Source: Desulfovibrionales bacterium GWA2_65_9
Lineage (GTDB): Bacteria > Desulfobacterota > Desulfovibrionia > Desulfovibrionales > Desulfovibrionaceae
DNA: 7,720 bases
NCBI GenBank assembly: GCA_001799475.1
Contig: MGTN01000121.1
Span: forward strand, 1 to 7,720
Direction: 5' to 3'
Shown here piece after piece: positions 1 to 5,744 of this stretch. The notes below the pieces were generated by a model that was given only the letters and a program-made list of their open reading frames with translations, made no database searches and had not been told where the DNA came from. A program made the translations under genes and the position numbers. How positions within the stretch are numbered: the first letter of the stretch is position 1; each line of letters begins with the position of its first letter.

Positions 1-2
1 AA

Positions 3-503
3 TACGTGGAGGCCAAGGCCAAGGGCACCCCGCCTCCGTCCTTCAGGTCCACGGTGATCCTGGCCGACGAGAGCGTGTACCCCCACGAGGGCGTCATCGA
101 CATGGCCGACCGGGCCATCGACCCCTCCACCGGCACCCTTCCGGTGCGCGCCGTGTTCCCCGACCCTGAGGGCATCATCAAGCCCGGTCTGTTCGCCAAG
201 GTGCGCGTGCTCATGGGCGAACTGGACAACGCCACCCTGGTGCCAGAGCAGGCCGTGGTTGACGTCCAGGGAGCCAAGAGCGTGTTCGTTGTGGGCAAGG
301 ACGGCAAGGCCGAGAACCGCCCCGTGGTCCTGGGGCCGCGCGTGGAGACCTCCTACGTGGTGCAGAAGGGGCTGGGCCCCGGCGATGTTGTCATCGTGGA
401 CGGCTGGCAGAAGGTGCGCACAGGCACCCCGGTGACGGCAACTCCGGTGATGACAACTCCGGTGGCTGTCCAGCCAGCCGCTCCGGCCGCGGCGCCGAAG
501 TAG
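3..503 (+). CDS. RND efflux periplasmic adaptor subunit (membrane fusion protein), C-terminal part
   Basis: The gene is cut by the left edge; bases 3-503 give 166 residues up to a TAG stop. The GTG at 6 is an internal valine, not a start. In the MexA/AcrA family this protein bridges the inner-membrane RND pump and the outer-membrane channel in the periplasm. The visible part starts in the beta-barrel domain, with the family-typical stretch AIDPSTGTLPVRAVFPDPEG followed by IKPGLFAKVRV, and continues into the membrane-proximal domain (LVPEQAVVDVQG, then VVLGPR and VQKGLGPGDVVIVDGWQKV). It ends in a low-complexity tail with TPV units and then Pro/Ala. The lipoyl and alpha-hairpin domains and any signal or lipoprotein peptide lie outside the window. 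The pump gene follows 108 bp downstream on the same strand, as is usual for these operons. The family call is firm; the substrate cannot be read from the sequence. Confidence 0.93.
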   Translation, partial: YVEAKAKGTPPPSFRSTVILADESVYPHEGVIDMADRAIDPSTGTLPVRAVFPDPEGIIKPGLFAKVRVLMGELDNATLVPEQAVVDVQGAKSVFVVGKDGKAENRPVVLGPRVETSYVVQKGLGPGDVVIVDGWQKVRTGTPVTATPVMTTPVAVQPAAPAAAPK

Positions 504-538
504 CCCAAGCCGGACAGGCGGTGGGGCGGCAGGGGCTT

Positions 539-552
539 CCGCCCTCCGGCGG
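539..552. other. GC-rich intercistronic hairpin between adaptor and pump genes
   Basis: CCGCC at 539-543 can pair with GGCGG at 548-552 around a CTCC loop. It lies in the 108-bp gap (504-611), which is very rich in G and C and holds no gene. No T-run follows, so it is not a classical intrinsic terminator. It could stabilise or partly separate the two cistrons, or be a by-product of base composition. No promoter was recognised in the gap. Confidence 0.2.
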
Positions 553-600
553 CCCGCCCGCCCGGCGTCTTGCACGCGGTACCAAAGCGCAGCACTGCAA

Positions 601-605
601 GGGAG
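601..605 (+). promoter_or_regulatory. Ribosome binding site of the RND pump gene
   Basis: GGGAG lies 6 bases before the ATG at 612. This, with the conserved N-terminus that follows (MVNFFIQRPIF), selects 612 over the in-frame ATG at 570, which would add 14 residues (MHAVPKRSTAREPG) unlike anything at the start of RND pumps. Confidence 0.6.
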
Positions 606-611
606 CCAGGC

Positions 612-3600
612 ATGGTCAACTTCTTCATCCAGCGGCCCATCTTCTCCGCCGTCATCTCCATCGTCATCACCATCATCGGCGGGCTGTGCATCGCGGTGCT
701 GCCCGTCTCGCAGTTCCCCAGCCGCATCGCGCCGTCCACGGTGCAGGTGGTGGCCAGCTACAACGGCGCCAGCGCCCAGGTGCTGGAGGAGACCGTGGCC
801 GCGCCCATCGAGCAGCAGGTCAACGGCGCCCAGGGCATGCTGTACATGAACTCCGTGTGCTCCAACGACGGCCGCATGGTGCTGAACATCTCCTTTGAGG
901 CCGACCGCGACCTTGAGCTGGCCACCGTGGACGTGCAGAACCGCGTGCAGCTGGCCCAGGCCACCCTGCCCGACGAGGTGCGCCGCGCCGGTGTTTCGGT
1001 CATGAAGCAGTCTCCGGACATGGTTTTGGTGGTCAACTTGAGTTCGCCCAAGAACACCTACGACTCGCTGTTTCTGGAGAACTACGCGCGCATCAACATC
1101 GTGGACGCCCTAAGCCGCATCCCCGGCGTGGGCAACGTGATGCTGGCCGCCAACCTGACCTACGGCATGCGCGTCTGGATCGACCCAAACAAGCTTTCCG
1201 AACACGGACTCACGGCCATAGACGTGGCCAATGCCCTGCGCGAGCAGAACGTCCAGGCTCCGGGTGGGCAGTTCGGGCAGCAGCCCGCGCCGGACAACGT
1301 GCCCTACCAGATCACCGTGCAGGTCAAAGGCCGCCTGACCGAGCCCGCCGAGTTCGAGAACATCATCCTGCGCGCTGGCCTCGGCGGCAACATCATCCGC
1401 CTGAAGGACGTGGGCCGCGTGGAACTGGGCTCGGAGAGCTACCGGGGCTACACGCGCCTAAACGGCCAGCCCACCTCCACCATCCTCATCTACCAGTTGC
1501 CCGGGGCCAACGCCATCGACCTGGCCAACCAGGTGCGCGCGGTCATGGCCGAACGCGCCAAGTCCTTCCCCGAGGGCATGGAGTACAAGATCCCCTTCGA
1601 CACCACACGCTTCGTGCGCGCCTCCATCGAGAGCGTGCTGCACACGCTGTTCGAGGCCGTGCTCCTCGTGCTCCTGGTGGTCTTCATCTTCCTGCAGGAC
1701 TGGCGGGCCACGCTCATCCCGATGATCACCGTGCCCGTGGCGCTCATCGGCACCTTTGCCTCCTTCCCGCTGTTGGGCTTCTCCATCAACACCATCACGC
1801 TTTTCGCCATGGTGCTGGCCATCGGCATCGTGGTGGACGACGCCATCGTGGTGGTGGAGGCGGTGCAGCACAAGATCGACCACGACAAGCTCACCCCCGT
1901 CGAGGCCACGAAAAGCGCCATGGCCGAGGTGGCAGGACCCATCGTGGCCATCTCGCTGGTGCTCATGAGCGTGTTTCTGCCCTCGGCCTTCATGAGCGGC
2001 ACCACGGGCCGGCTGTACCAGCAGTTTGCCGTCACCGTGGCCGTGTCCGTCGGCATCTCGGCCCTGAATGCGCTGACCCTGAGCCCGGCCCTGTGCGCTA
2101 TCCTGCTGCGCCCCCGCACGGACAAGACGGGCTTGCTGGCGCGCTTCTTCGGGGCGTTCAACCGGGGCTTCGACGCCTTCACCCAGGGCTACGGCGCCCT
2201 GGTCCGAAAGGGCATCCGCATGTCCATGATTCCCCTGCTGCTGCTTGTGGGCGTCGTGGCCGGCACCGGCGGCGTGCTCAAGATGCTGCCCACGGGCTTC
2301 GTGCCCAATGAGGACATGGGCTACTACATCATCAGCGTGAACCTGCCCGAGGCCGCATCGCTCAAGCGCAACGACGCGCTCCTGAAGAAAGTCGAGGCCG
2401 TGCTGGCCAAGGATCCCGCAGTGGCCGACAACATCGTGCTGGGCGGCCTGAACATCCTCACCGGCGGCTACAGTTCCTACACCACCTGCGTCTTCGTGGT
2501 GCTCAAGCCCTGGGACGAGCGCAAGACCAGGGAACTCTCGCTGGGCGCCAGCCTCAAGCGCGCCCAGGCCCAGTTCGCCCAGCTGCCGGAAGGCCGGATC
2601 ATCTGCATCCCGCCGCCCACGGTGCCCGGCATGGGCAGCACCGGCGGCTACCAGTTCGAGATGCAGGACCGCAGCAGCAAGTCCATAGCCGACCTGGCCA
2701 GGAACTCCGGCGCGCTGTGGCAGGCAACGGGTCAGAGCCCGGCCGTGGGCGGCATGTTCACGGACTTCAGCATAGGCGTGCCGCAGTACTATTTTGACGT
2801 GGACCGCGACAAGGTGAAGAGCCAGGGCGTGGCGCTGAGCGATGTGTTCAGCGCCCTGCAGATCATGCTCGGCGGTATGTATGTCAACGACTTCAACAAG
2901 TTCGGGCGCACCTACCGGGTCATGCTCCAGGCCGAGTCGCAGTATCGCGCCACGGACGAGGATTTGAGCCGCTTCTTCGTGCGCAACGCTGCGGGCGGCA
3001 TGGTGCCCCTGTCCACCCTGGGCCTTGGCTCGAACATCAAGGGGCCTGAGTACATCCGCCGCTACAACCTCTACCGTTCGGTGGAGTTCACCACCGGCGC
3101 CGCGCCGGGCCACAGCTCCGGCGAGCTCATCTCGGCCATCGAGCGCACCGTGGCGAAGACTCTTCCCCAGGGCTACGGCATGGAGTGGACGGGCATCGCC
3201 TTCCAGGAGAAGCAGGCGGGCTCCCAGGCCCTGGTGGCCTTCGGCATGGGCCTGTTGATGGTTTTTCTGGTGCTGGCCGCGCAGTATGAGTCCTGGACCA
3301 TCCCCTTCGCCGTCATCCTGTCCATCCCCACCAGCGTGTTCGGGGCCATGAGCGCGCAGCTGTTGCGCGGCTTCGACAACAACGTCTATGCGCAGATCGG
3401 CCTGGTGGTGCTCATCGGCCTGGCGGCCAAGAACGCCATCCTCATCGTGGAGTTCGCCAAGATGCGACGCGAGGAGGGCTTGAGCGTGCCCGAGGCCGCG
3501 CTTGAGGGCGCGCTGGCGCGCTTCAGGCCCATCCTCATGACCAGCTTCGCCTTCATCCTGGGCGTGGTGCCCCTGGCCTTGGCCAGCGGCGCGGGTGCGG

Positions 3601-3770
3601 CGGCCCGCAACACCATGGGCACGGCGGTGTTTGGCGGCATGCTTTGCGCGGCGGCCCTGGGCGTATTGCTCATCCCCGTGCTCTACAGCGTCATTCAGGG
3701 ACTTTCGGAGCGCTTCGACGCGAAGCCCGCTTCACAATCTGCCCAGGAGGATCCCCCCCGGCATGATTGA
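612..3770 (+). CDS. RND multidrug efflux transporter, inner-membrane pump (AcrB/MexB-like, HAE1 family)
   Basis: A complete 1052-residue protein, close to AcrB in length (about 1049). Pumps of this family are inner-membrane trimers that use proton influx to export hydrophobic drugs, bile salts or solvents through an adaptor and an outer-membrane channel. The N-terminus FFIQRPIFSAVI leads into TM1 (about 10-30). Two large periplasmic porter regions lie at about 35-335 and 560-870, and TM groups at about 340-560 and 870-1030. The proton-relay residues are present: Asp409-Asp410 in GIVVDDAIVVVE, Lys940 in LAAKNAILIVEF, Arg970 in ARFRPILMTS and Thr977. The pump should therefore be active. The region matching the AcrB switch loop reads GLNILTGGYSS, without the phenylalanine-rich FGFAG, so substrate preference may differ. 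It follows the adaptor gene, and its last 8 bases overlap the HD-GYP gene. No regulator or outer-membrane channel gene is visible. Confidence 0.96.
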   Translation: MVNFFIQRPIFSAVISIVITIIGGLCIAVLPVSQFPSRIAPSTVQVVASYNGASAQVLEETVAAPIEQQVNGAQGMLYMNSVCSNDGRMVLNISFEADRDLELATVDVQNRVQLAQATLPDEVRRAGVSVMKQSPDMVLVVNLSSPKNTYDSLFLENYARINIVDALSRIPGVGNVMLAANLTYGMRVWIDPNKLSEHGLTAIDVANALREQNVQAPGGQFGQQPAPDNVPYQITVQVKGRLTEPAEFENIILRAGLGGNIIRLKDVGRVELGSESYRGYTRLNGQPTSTILIYQLPGANAIDLANQVRAVMAERAKSFPEGMEYKIPFDTTRFVRASIESVLHTLFEAVLLVLLVVFIFLQDWRATLIPMITVPVALIGTFASFPLLGFSINTITLFAMVLAIGIVVDDAIVVVEAVQHKIDHDKLTPVEATKSAMAEVAGPIVAISLVLMSVFLPSAFMSGTTGRLYQQFAVTVAVSVGISALNALTLSPALCAILLRPRTDKTGLLARFFGAFNRGFDAFTQGYGALVRKGIRMSMIPLLLLVGVVAGTGGVLKMLPTGFVPNEDMGYYIISVNLPEAASLKRNDALLKKVEAVLAKDPAVADNIVLGGLNILTGGYSSYTTCVFVVLKPWDERKTRELSLGASLKRAQAQFAQLPEGRIICIPPPTVPGMGSTGGYQFEMQDRSSKSIADLARNSGALWQATGQSPAVGGMFTDFSIGVPQYYFDVDRDKVKSQGVALSDVFSALQIMLGGMYVNDFNKFGRTYRVMLQAESQYRATDEDLSRFFVRNAAGGMVPLSTLGLGSNIKGPEYIRRYNLYRSVEFTTGAAPGHSSGELISAIERTVAKTLPQGYGMEWTGIAFQEKQAGSQALVAFGMGLLMVFLVLAAQYESWTIPFAVILSIPTSVFGAMSAQLLRGFDNNVYAQIGLVVLIGLAAKNAILIVEFAKMRREEGLSVPEAALEGALARFRPILMTSFAFILGVVPLALASGAGAAARNTMGTAVFGGMLCAAALGVLLIPVLYSVIQGLSERFDAKPASQSAQEDPPRHD
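3745..3750 (+). promoter_or_regulatory. Ribosome binding site of the HD-GYP gene
   Basis: AGGAGG lies inside the last codons of the pump gene, 12 bases before the ATG at 3763. The sequence is strong but the spacing is longer than the usual 5-9, so initiation may depend partly on ribosomes finishing the pump gene at the overlapping stop. It argues against an upstream start at 3595, which would place 56 residues of out-of-frame pump sequence on the protein. Confidence 0.5.
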
Positions 3771-5139
3771 CGCCCTGGCCAAGCACAGGGGCTTCACGGC
3801 CTCGTTGCACCGCCTGCTCATCCGGCGCGTCCTGGGCATGACGGTGGTCGTGTGCGCGCTTTTGGGCGTCGGCGCGTATCTGCACGAGTTCTCGCGCTAC
3901 GACGAGGCCATCCTGGCGAACACCCTGCATGACGCCGAGGATTTCCGTCAGCACATCCTCGCCCACCTGGACACGCCGGACCTGGGCGAAGGCCGGAACA
4001 TCCAGGCCGCGCTGGACGCGCTGCCCCCCAGGAGGCACAGGGACGACATCGGCAGAGTCGTCTACGTGCGCATCATGGACACCGGCTATCGTGACCTGGC
4101 CCAGCGCTTTGTTCCGGGGTTTGCGTACCCGCACGAGGTGTTGGAGCACATGGCCGGGCACCACTTCCCCTTCTCGCCTGGGGGACAGAGCACGTTCCGC
4201 GAAATTGTGCGCATCGGCGATCGGCCGTATGTGCATCTGGGGATCATCTTCACCAACAGCCGGGGGCAGAGCGCGGCCTACGTCGAGGCCATTTACGCCG
4301 TGTCCGACAAAATGCTGGCTGAACTTGCAGCAGGCACGTTGCGTACCGTGGCCATGGTCGTGCTCGTGGTGCTGGCGACGACGCTCTTGTTCTACCCGGT
4401 GGTGATCCGGCTCCTGCGCCGGGTGACCGCGCTCTCCGTGCATCTGCAGGAGGCCAACCTGGAGACCCTGCGCGTCCTCGGCAGCGCCATCGCCAAGCGC
4501 GACAGCGACACGGACCAGCACAACTACCGGGTGACCATTTACTCCGTGCGTTTGGCCGAGGCCCTGGGCTTGGAGCCCTCGGCCATCCGGTCCCTCATCA
4601 AGGGGGCCATGCTGCACGACGTGGGCAAGATCGGCATCCGTGACGCCATCCTGCTCAAGCCCGGCGCGCTTGCGGACGCTGAGTATCGCGAGATGCAGAA
4701 GCACATTCAGCACGGCCGCGACATAGTCGCCCAGGCCAGTTGGCTGCGCGACGCCGTTGACGTCATCAGCGGGCACCACGAGCGTTATGACGGCGGCGGC
4801 TACGACCACGGCAGCGCCAATGGCGCGATACCGCTCTGCGCGCGGCTCTTCGCCGTGGTGGATGTGTTCGACGCGCTGACCTCGCACCGTCCCTACAAGG
4901 AGCCGATAGGCTTCGATCAGGCCATGAGCCTGATGAAGGAAGACAGTGGCAGGCACTTCGATCCGGTCATCCTCGACGCTTTCGCGGGCATCGCCAGGAA
5001 TCTGTATGACTCGACGGTCGCAAGCGACGATGCGCAACTCAAGGACAGCTTAAGGCGGATTTTCCAAGCCTACTTCACGGGCGACATTGCTGTAATGATG
5101 GAGGGCGTGGAGGAACTGGTCACCGGCAGGCAGGCGTGA
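3763..5139 (+). CDS. Membrane-anchored HD-GYP domain protein, predicted cyclic-di-GMP phosphodiesterase
   Basis: A 458-residue protein. The short cytoplasmic N-terminus is followed by TM1 (about 21-40), an extracytoplasmic region of about 150 residues (41-192) that I do not recognise, TM2 (about 194-216), and a C-terminal HD-GYP domain (about 230-420). HD-GYP proteins are metal-dependent enzymes that hydrolyse cyclic di-GMP, and in some cases cGAMP. Visible metal-site and signature residues are His253, the pair His285-Asp286 in HDVGK, His338-His339-Glu340 in HHERYDGGGYD, and the helix AVVDVFDALTSHRPYKEP. The signature triplet is Gly-Tyr-Asp (346-348), not Gly-Tyr-Pro. The arrangement suggests that a periplasmic signal controls phosphodiesterase activity in the cytoplasm. 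The ATG overlaps the pump stop (ATGATTGA), implying co-transcription and probably translational coupling. The domain call is firm; catalytic activity and the ligand are inferred. Confidence 0.9.
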   Translation: MIDALAKHRGFTASLHRLLIRRVLGMTVVVCALLGVGAYLHEFSRYDEAILANTLHDAEDFRQHILAHLDTPDLGEGRNIQAALDALPPRRHRDDIGRVVYVRIMDTGYRDLAQRFVPGFAYPHEVLEHMAGHHFPFSPGGQSTFREIVRIGDRPYVHLGIIFTNSRGQSAAYVEAIYAVSDKMLAELAAGTLRTVAMVVLVVLATTLLFYPVVIRLLRRVTALSVHLQEANLETLRVLGSAIAKRDSDTDQHNYRVTIYSVRLAEALGLEPSAIRSLIKGAMLHDVGKIGIRDAILLKPGALADAEYREMQKHIQHGRDIVAQASWLRDAVDVISGHHERYDGGGYDHGSANGAIPLCARLFAVVDVFDALTSHRPYKEPIGFDQAMSLMKEDSGRHFDPVILDAFAGIARNLYDSTVASDDAQLKDSLRRIFQAYFTGDIAVMMEGVEELVTGRQA

Positions 5140-5203
5140 CGGCACCGGGCAGTGGGCTCTGGAAGACGTCAGCGGCCACTGGAGAATCTGTGGGCTGATG
5201 GCC

Positions 5204-5236
5204 AATCAGTATTTTGGCGGTACTGGTGATTGTTTT
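5204..5236 (+). terminator. Weak candidate terminator after the HD-GYP gene
   Basis: AATCA plus GTA (5204-5211) can pair with TAC plus TGATT (5221-5231), leaving a 3-base bulge and a 9-base loop, and is followed by GTTTTG. The stem is imperfect and AT-rich and the T-run is short, so this is only the best candidate seen in the 200 bases after the operon. Confidence 0.2.
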
Positions 5237-5310
5237 GCCCTGTGCCCCAAATTGTATCCAAGGGAGGGCGTTTGATACTCGGGCGTAACTAGACGATGTT
5301 GGACGTCTTT

Positions 5311-5336
5311 GGAGAGGGTGGTGGCGGAGAGGGTGG
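5311..5336. repeat. 15-bp-period partial duplication at the tRNA-Ser 3' fragment
   Basis: The 11-mer GGAGAGGGTGG occurs at 5311-5321 and again at 5326-5336, separated by CGGC/TGGC-type bases that include the CCA complement. On the minus strand this means CCACCCTCTCC twice. The second copy is the acceptor strand and T-stem of the tRNA-Ser fragment; the first lies just beyond its CCA end. It may be a replication slip or a half-site used by an integrase. Confidence 0.55.
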
Positions 5337-5342
5337 GATTCG
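5322..5342 (-). other. tRNA-Ser 3'-end fragment, candidate island attachment site (attR-like)
   Basis: Read on the minus strand from 5342 down to 5322, the bases are CGAAT (end of a T-loop), CCCAC (T-stem), CCTCTCC (acceptor strand), G (discriminator) and CCA. This is the order and spacing of a tRNA 3' end with CCA encoded. The acceptor strand CCTCTCC with discriminator G is what I know from bacterial tRNA-Ser genes that begin GGAGAGG. Upstream on that strand the match stops inside the T-loop (GCCCG replaces GGTTCG) and no anticodon or D-arm follows, so only about 21 bases of the gene are present. Islands and phages that integrate into tRNA 3' ends leave such a copy at their far end. From the orientation, inserted DNA should lie toward higher coordinates, on the methyltransferase side, with the intact tRNA-Ser beyond it. 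The identification is by eye. Confidence 0.6.
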
Positions 5343-5490
5343 GGCGTCCGAGCGATAACTATCTTGAATCGTATAACTTTCTGCTTCGCCCTTCGGCCCC
5401 GTGTGGGACAGTCCTGTGGGCAGCCACAGCGGCCAGCCCTCCCTTGTCCTCTGCCGAAAAACCCTTGCCCTGTCAACGCTTCCAGGAAAC

Positions 5491-5542
5491 CACGGGACCG
5501 CCTTGGTCTTCGATGTGAATCCCGTGTTGGGATTCGAACCCA
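5491..5542 (-). other. tRNA T-arm-like sequence with overlapping inverted repeats
   Basis: On the minus strand 5542-5528 reads TGGG-TTCGAAT-CCCA, a stem of four pairs with a loop that fits the tRNA T-loop consensus. Two further inverted repeats overlap it: GAATCCC (5517-5523) with GGGATTC (5529-5535) around a 5-base loop, and CACGGGA (5491-5497) with TCCCGTG (5520-5526) around 22 bases. The three pairings are mutually exclusive. No CCA, acceptor partner on the 5' side, anticodon arm or D-arm could be placed, so it is not an intact tRNA. It shares TGGGATTCG with the tRNA-Ser fragment 194 bp to the left. It may be a decayed tRNA end, a second attachment site, or a protein-binding site. Confidence 0.4.
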
Positions 5543-5587
5543 GGTACTGATTTGCGTGTTGCCCTGGCCCGGTGGGTGGCCTGTGGC

Positions 5588-5616
5588 GGGTGGGCAGTCC
5601 GGTGGGCAGCCGGGGG
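5588..5616 (+). repeat. G-rich 12-bp tandem pair, possible G-quadruplex
   Basis: TGGGCAGTCCGG (5591-5602) is followed directly by TGGGCAGCCGGG (5603-5614), two copies differing at two positions. The plus strand carries G-runs at 5588-5590, 5592-5594, 5604-5606 and 5612-5616 with loops of 1, 9 and 5 bases, which allows a relaxed G-quadruplex. The phrase TGGCCCGGTGG also recurs at 5565-5575 and 5639-5649, framing this block. Confidence 0.5.
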
Positions 5617-5666
5617 CGCAGAGGTGTTGATGTTCCCTTGGCCCGGTGGTAGGGGGAAGGGGTGGG

Positions 5667-5702
5667 CCTCCAGGCGGACCTCCAGGCGGGCCTCCAGGTG
5701 GG
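5667..5702. repeat. Three tandem 12-bp repeats upstream of the methyltransferase
   Basis: CCTCCAGGCGGA, CCTCCAGGCGGG and CCTCCAGGTGGG follow each other without gaps, each differing from the middle copy at one base. The array ends 42 bases before the methyltransferase ATG, in the expected leader or promoter region. On the minus strand a reading frame through it would encode Pro-Pro-Gly-Gly repeats, but nothing else supports a gene there. Such an array could expand or contract by slippage, or serve as repeated binding sites; neither is shown. Confidence 0.75.
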
Positions 5703-5735
5703 TGGTAAGGTACGCGGTTGATCGGGCAGCAGGGT

Positions 5736-5742
5736 GGGGGAG
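5736..5742 (+). promoter_or_regulatory. Possible ribosome binding site of the methyltransferase gene
   Basis: GGGGGAG lies only 2 bases before the ATG at 5745, closer than usual. The alternative is the TTG at 5718, with AAGG 7 bases before it, adding nine residues (MIGQQGGGV). The ATG is preferred because C5 methyltransferases of this kind begin a few residues before motif I. Confidence 0.4.
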
Positions 5743-5744
5743 TC

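Larger units (their letters stand above)
5140..5744. other. 605-bp region without a gene, holding tRNA fragments and repeats
   Basis: No reading frame here has both a ribosome binding site and protein-like composition; the frames that cross it are shadows of GC-rich repeats or antisense to the methyltransferase. The first 180 bases are less GC-rich than the flanking genes and contain no strong terminator. The rest holds a tRNA-Ser 3' fragment, a second T-arm-like sequence with inverted repeats, and G-rich direct repeats, each listed separately. No sigma-70-like promoter with correct spacing was found for the methyltransferase. The mixture fits a chromosome/island junction. Confidence 0.6.

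Noticed and set aside
570..611. Upstream in-frame ATG for the pump gene
   Set aside because: The 14 extra residues do not fit the conserved RND N-terminus, and the ATG at 612 has a well-placed GGGAG.
1458..3113. 551-codon open frame on the minus strand across the pump gene
   Set aside because: It is antisense to a pump gene with clear family motifs over its whole length. The translation is rich in His, Gly, Ala and Glu with no domain, as expected of antisense frames in GC-rich genes.
3691..5037. 448-codon open frame on the minus strand across the HD-GYP gene
   Set aside because: Antisense shadow with His/Val/Gln-rich composition and no recognisable motif; the plus-strand protein has membrane segments and catalytic residues.
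5364..5377. Promoter suggested by TTGAAT and TATAAC
   Set aside because: The two hexamers are 2 bases apart instead of about 17, and no partner at the right distance was found for either.
5520..5600. A complete tRNA gene on the minus strand
   Set aside because: Only the T-arm is convincing. No CCA, no matching acceptor strand on the 5' side, and no anticodon or D-arm could be placed.
5591..5702. CRISPR array
   Set aside because: The 12-bp units are directly adjacent with no spacers, and the two arrays have different units.
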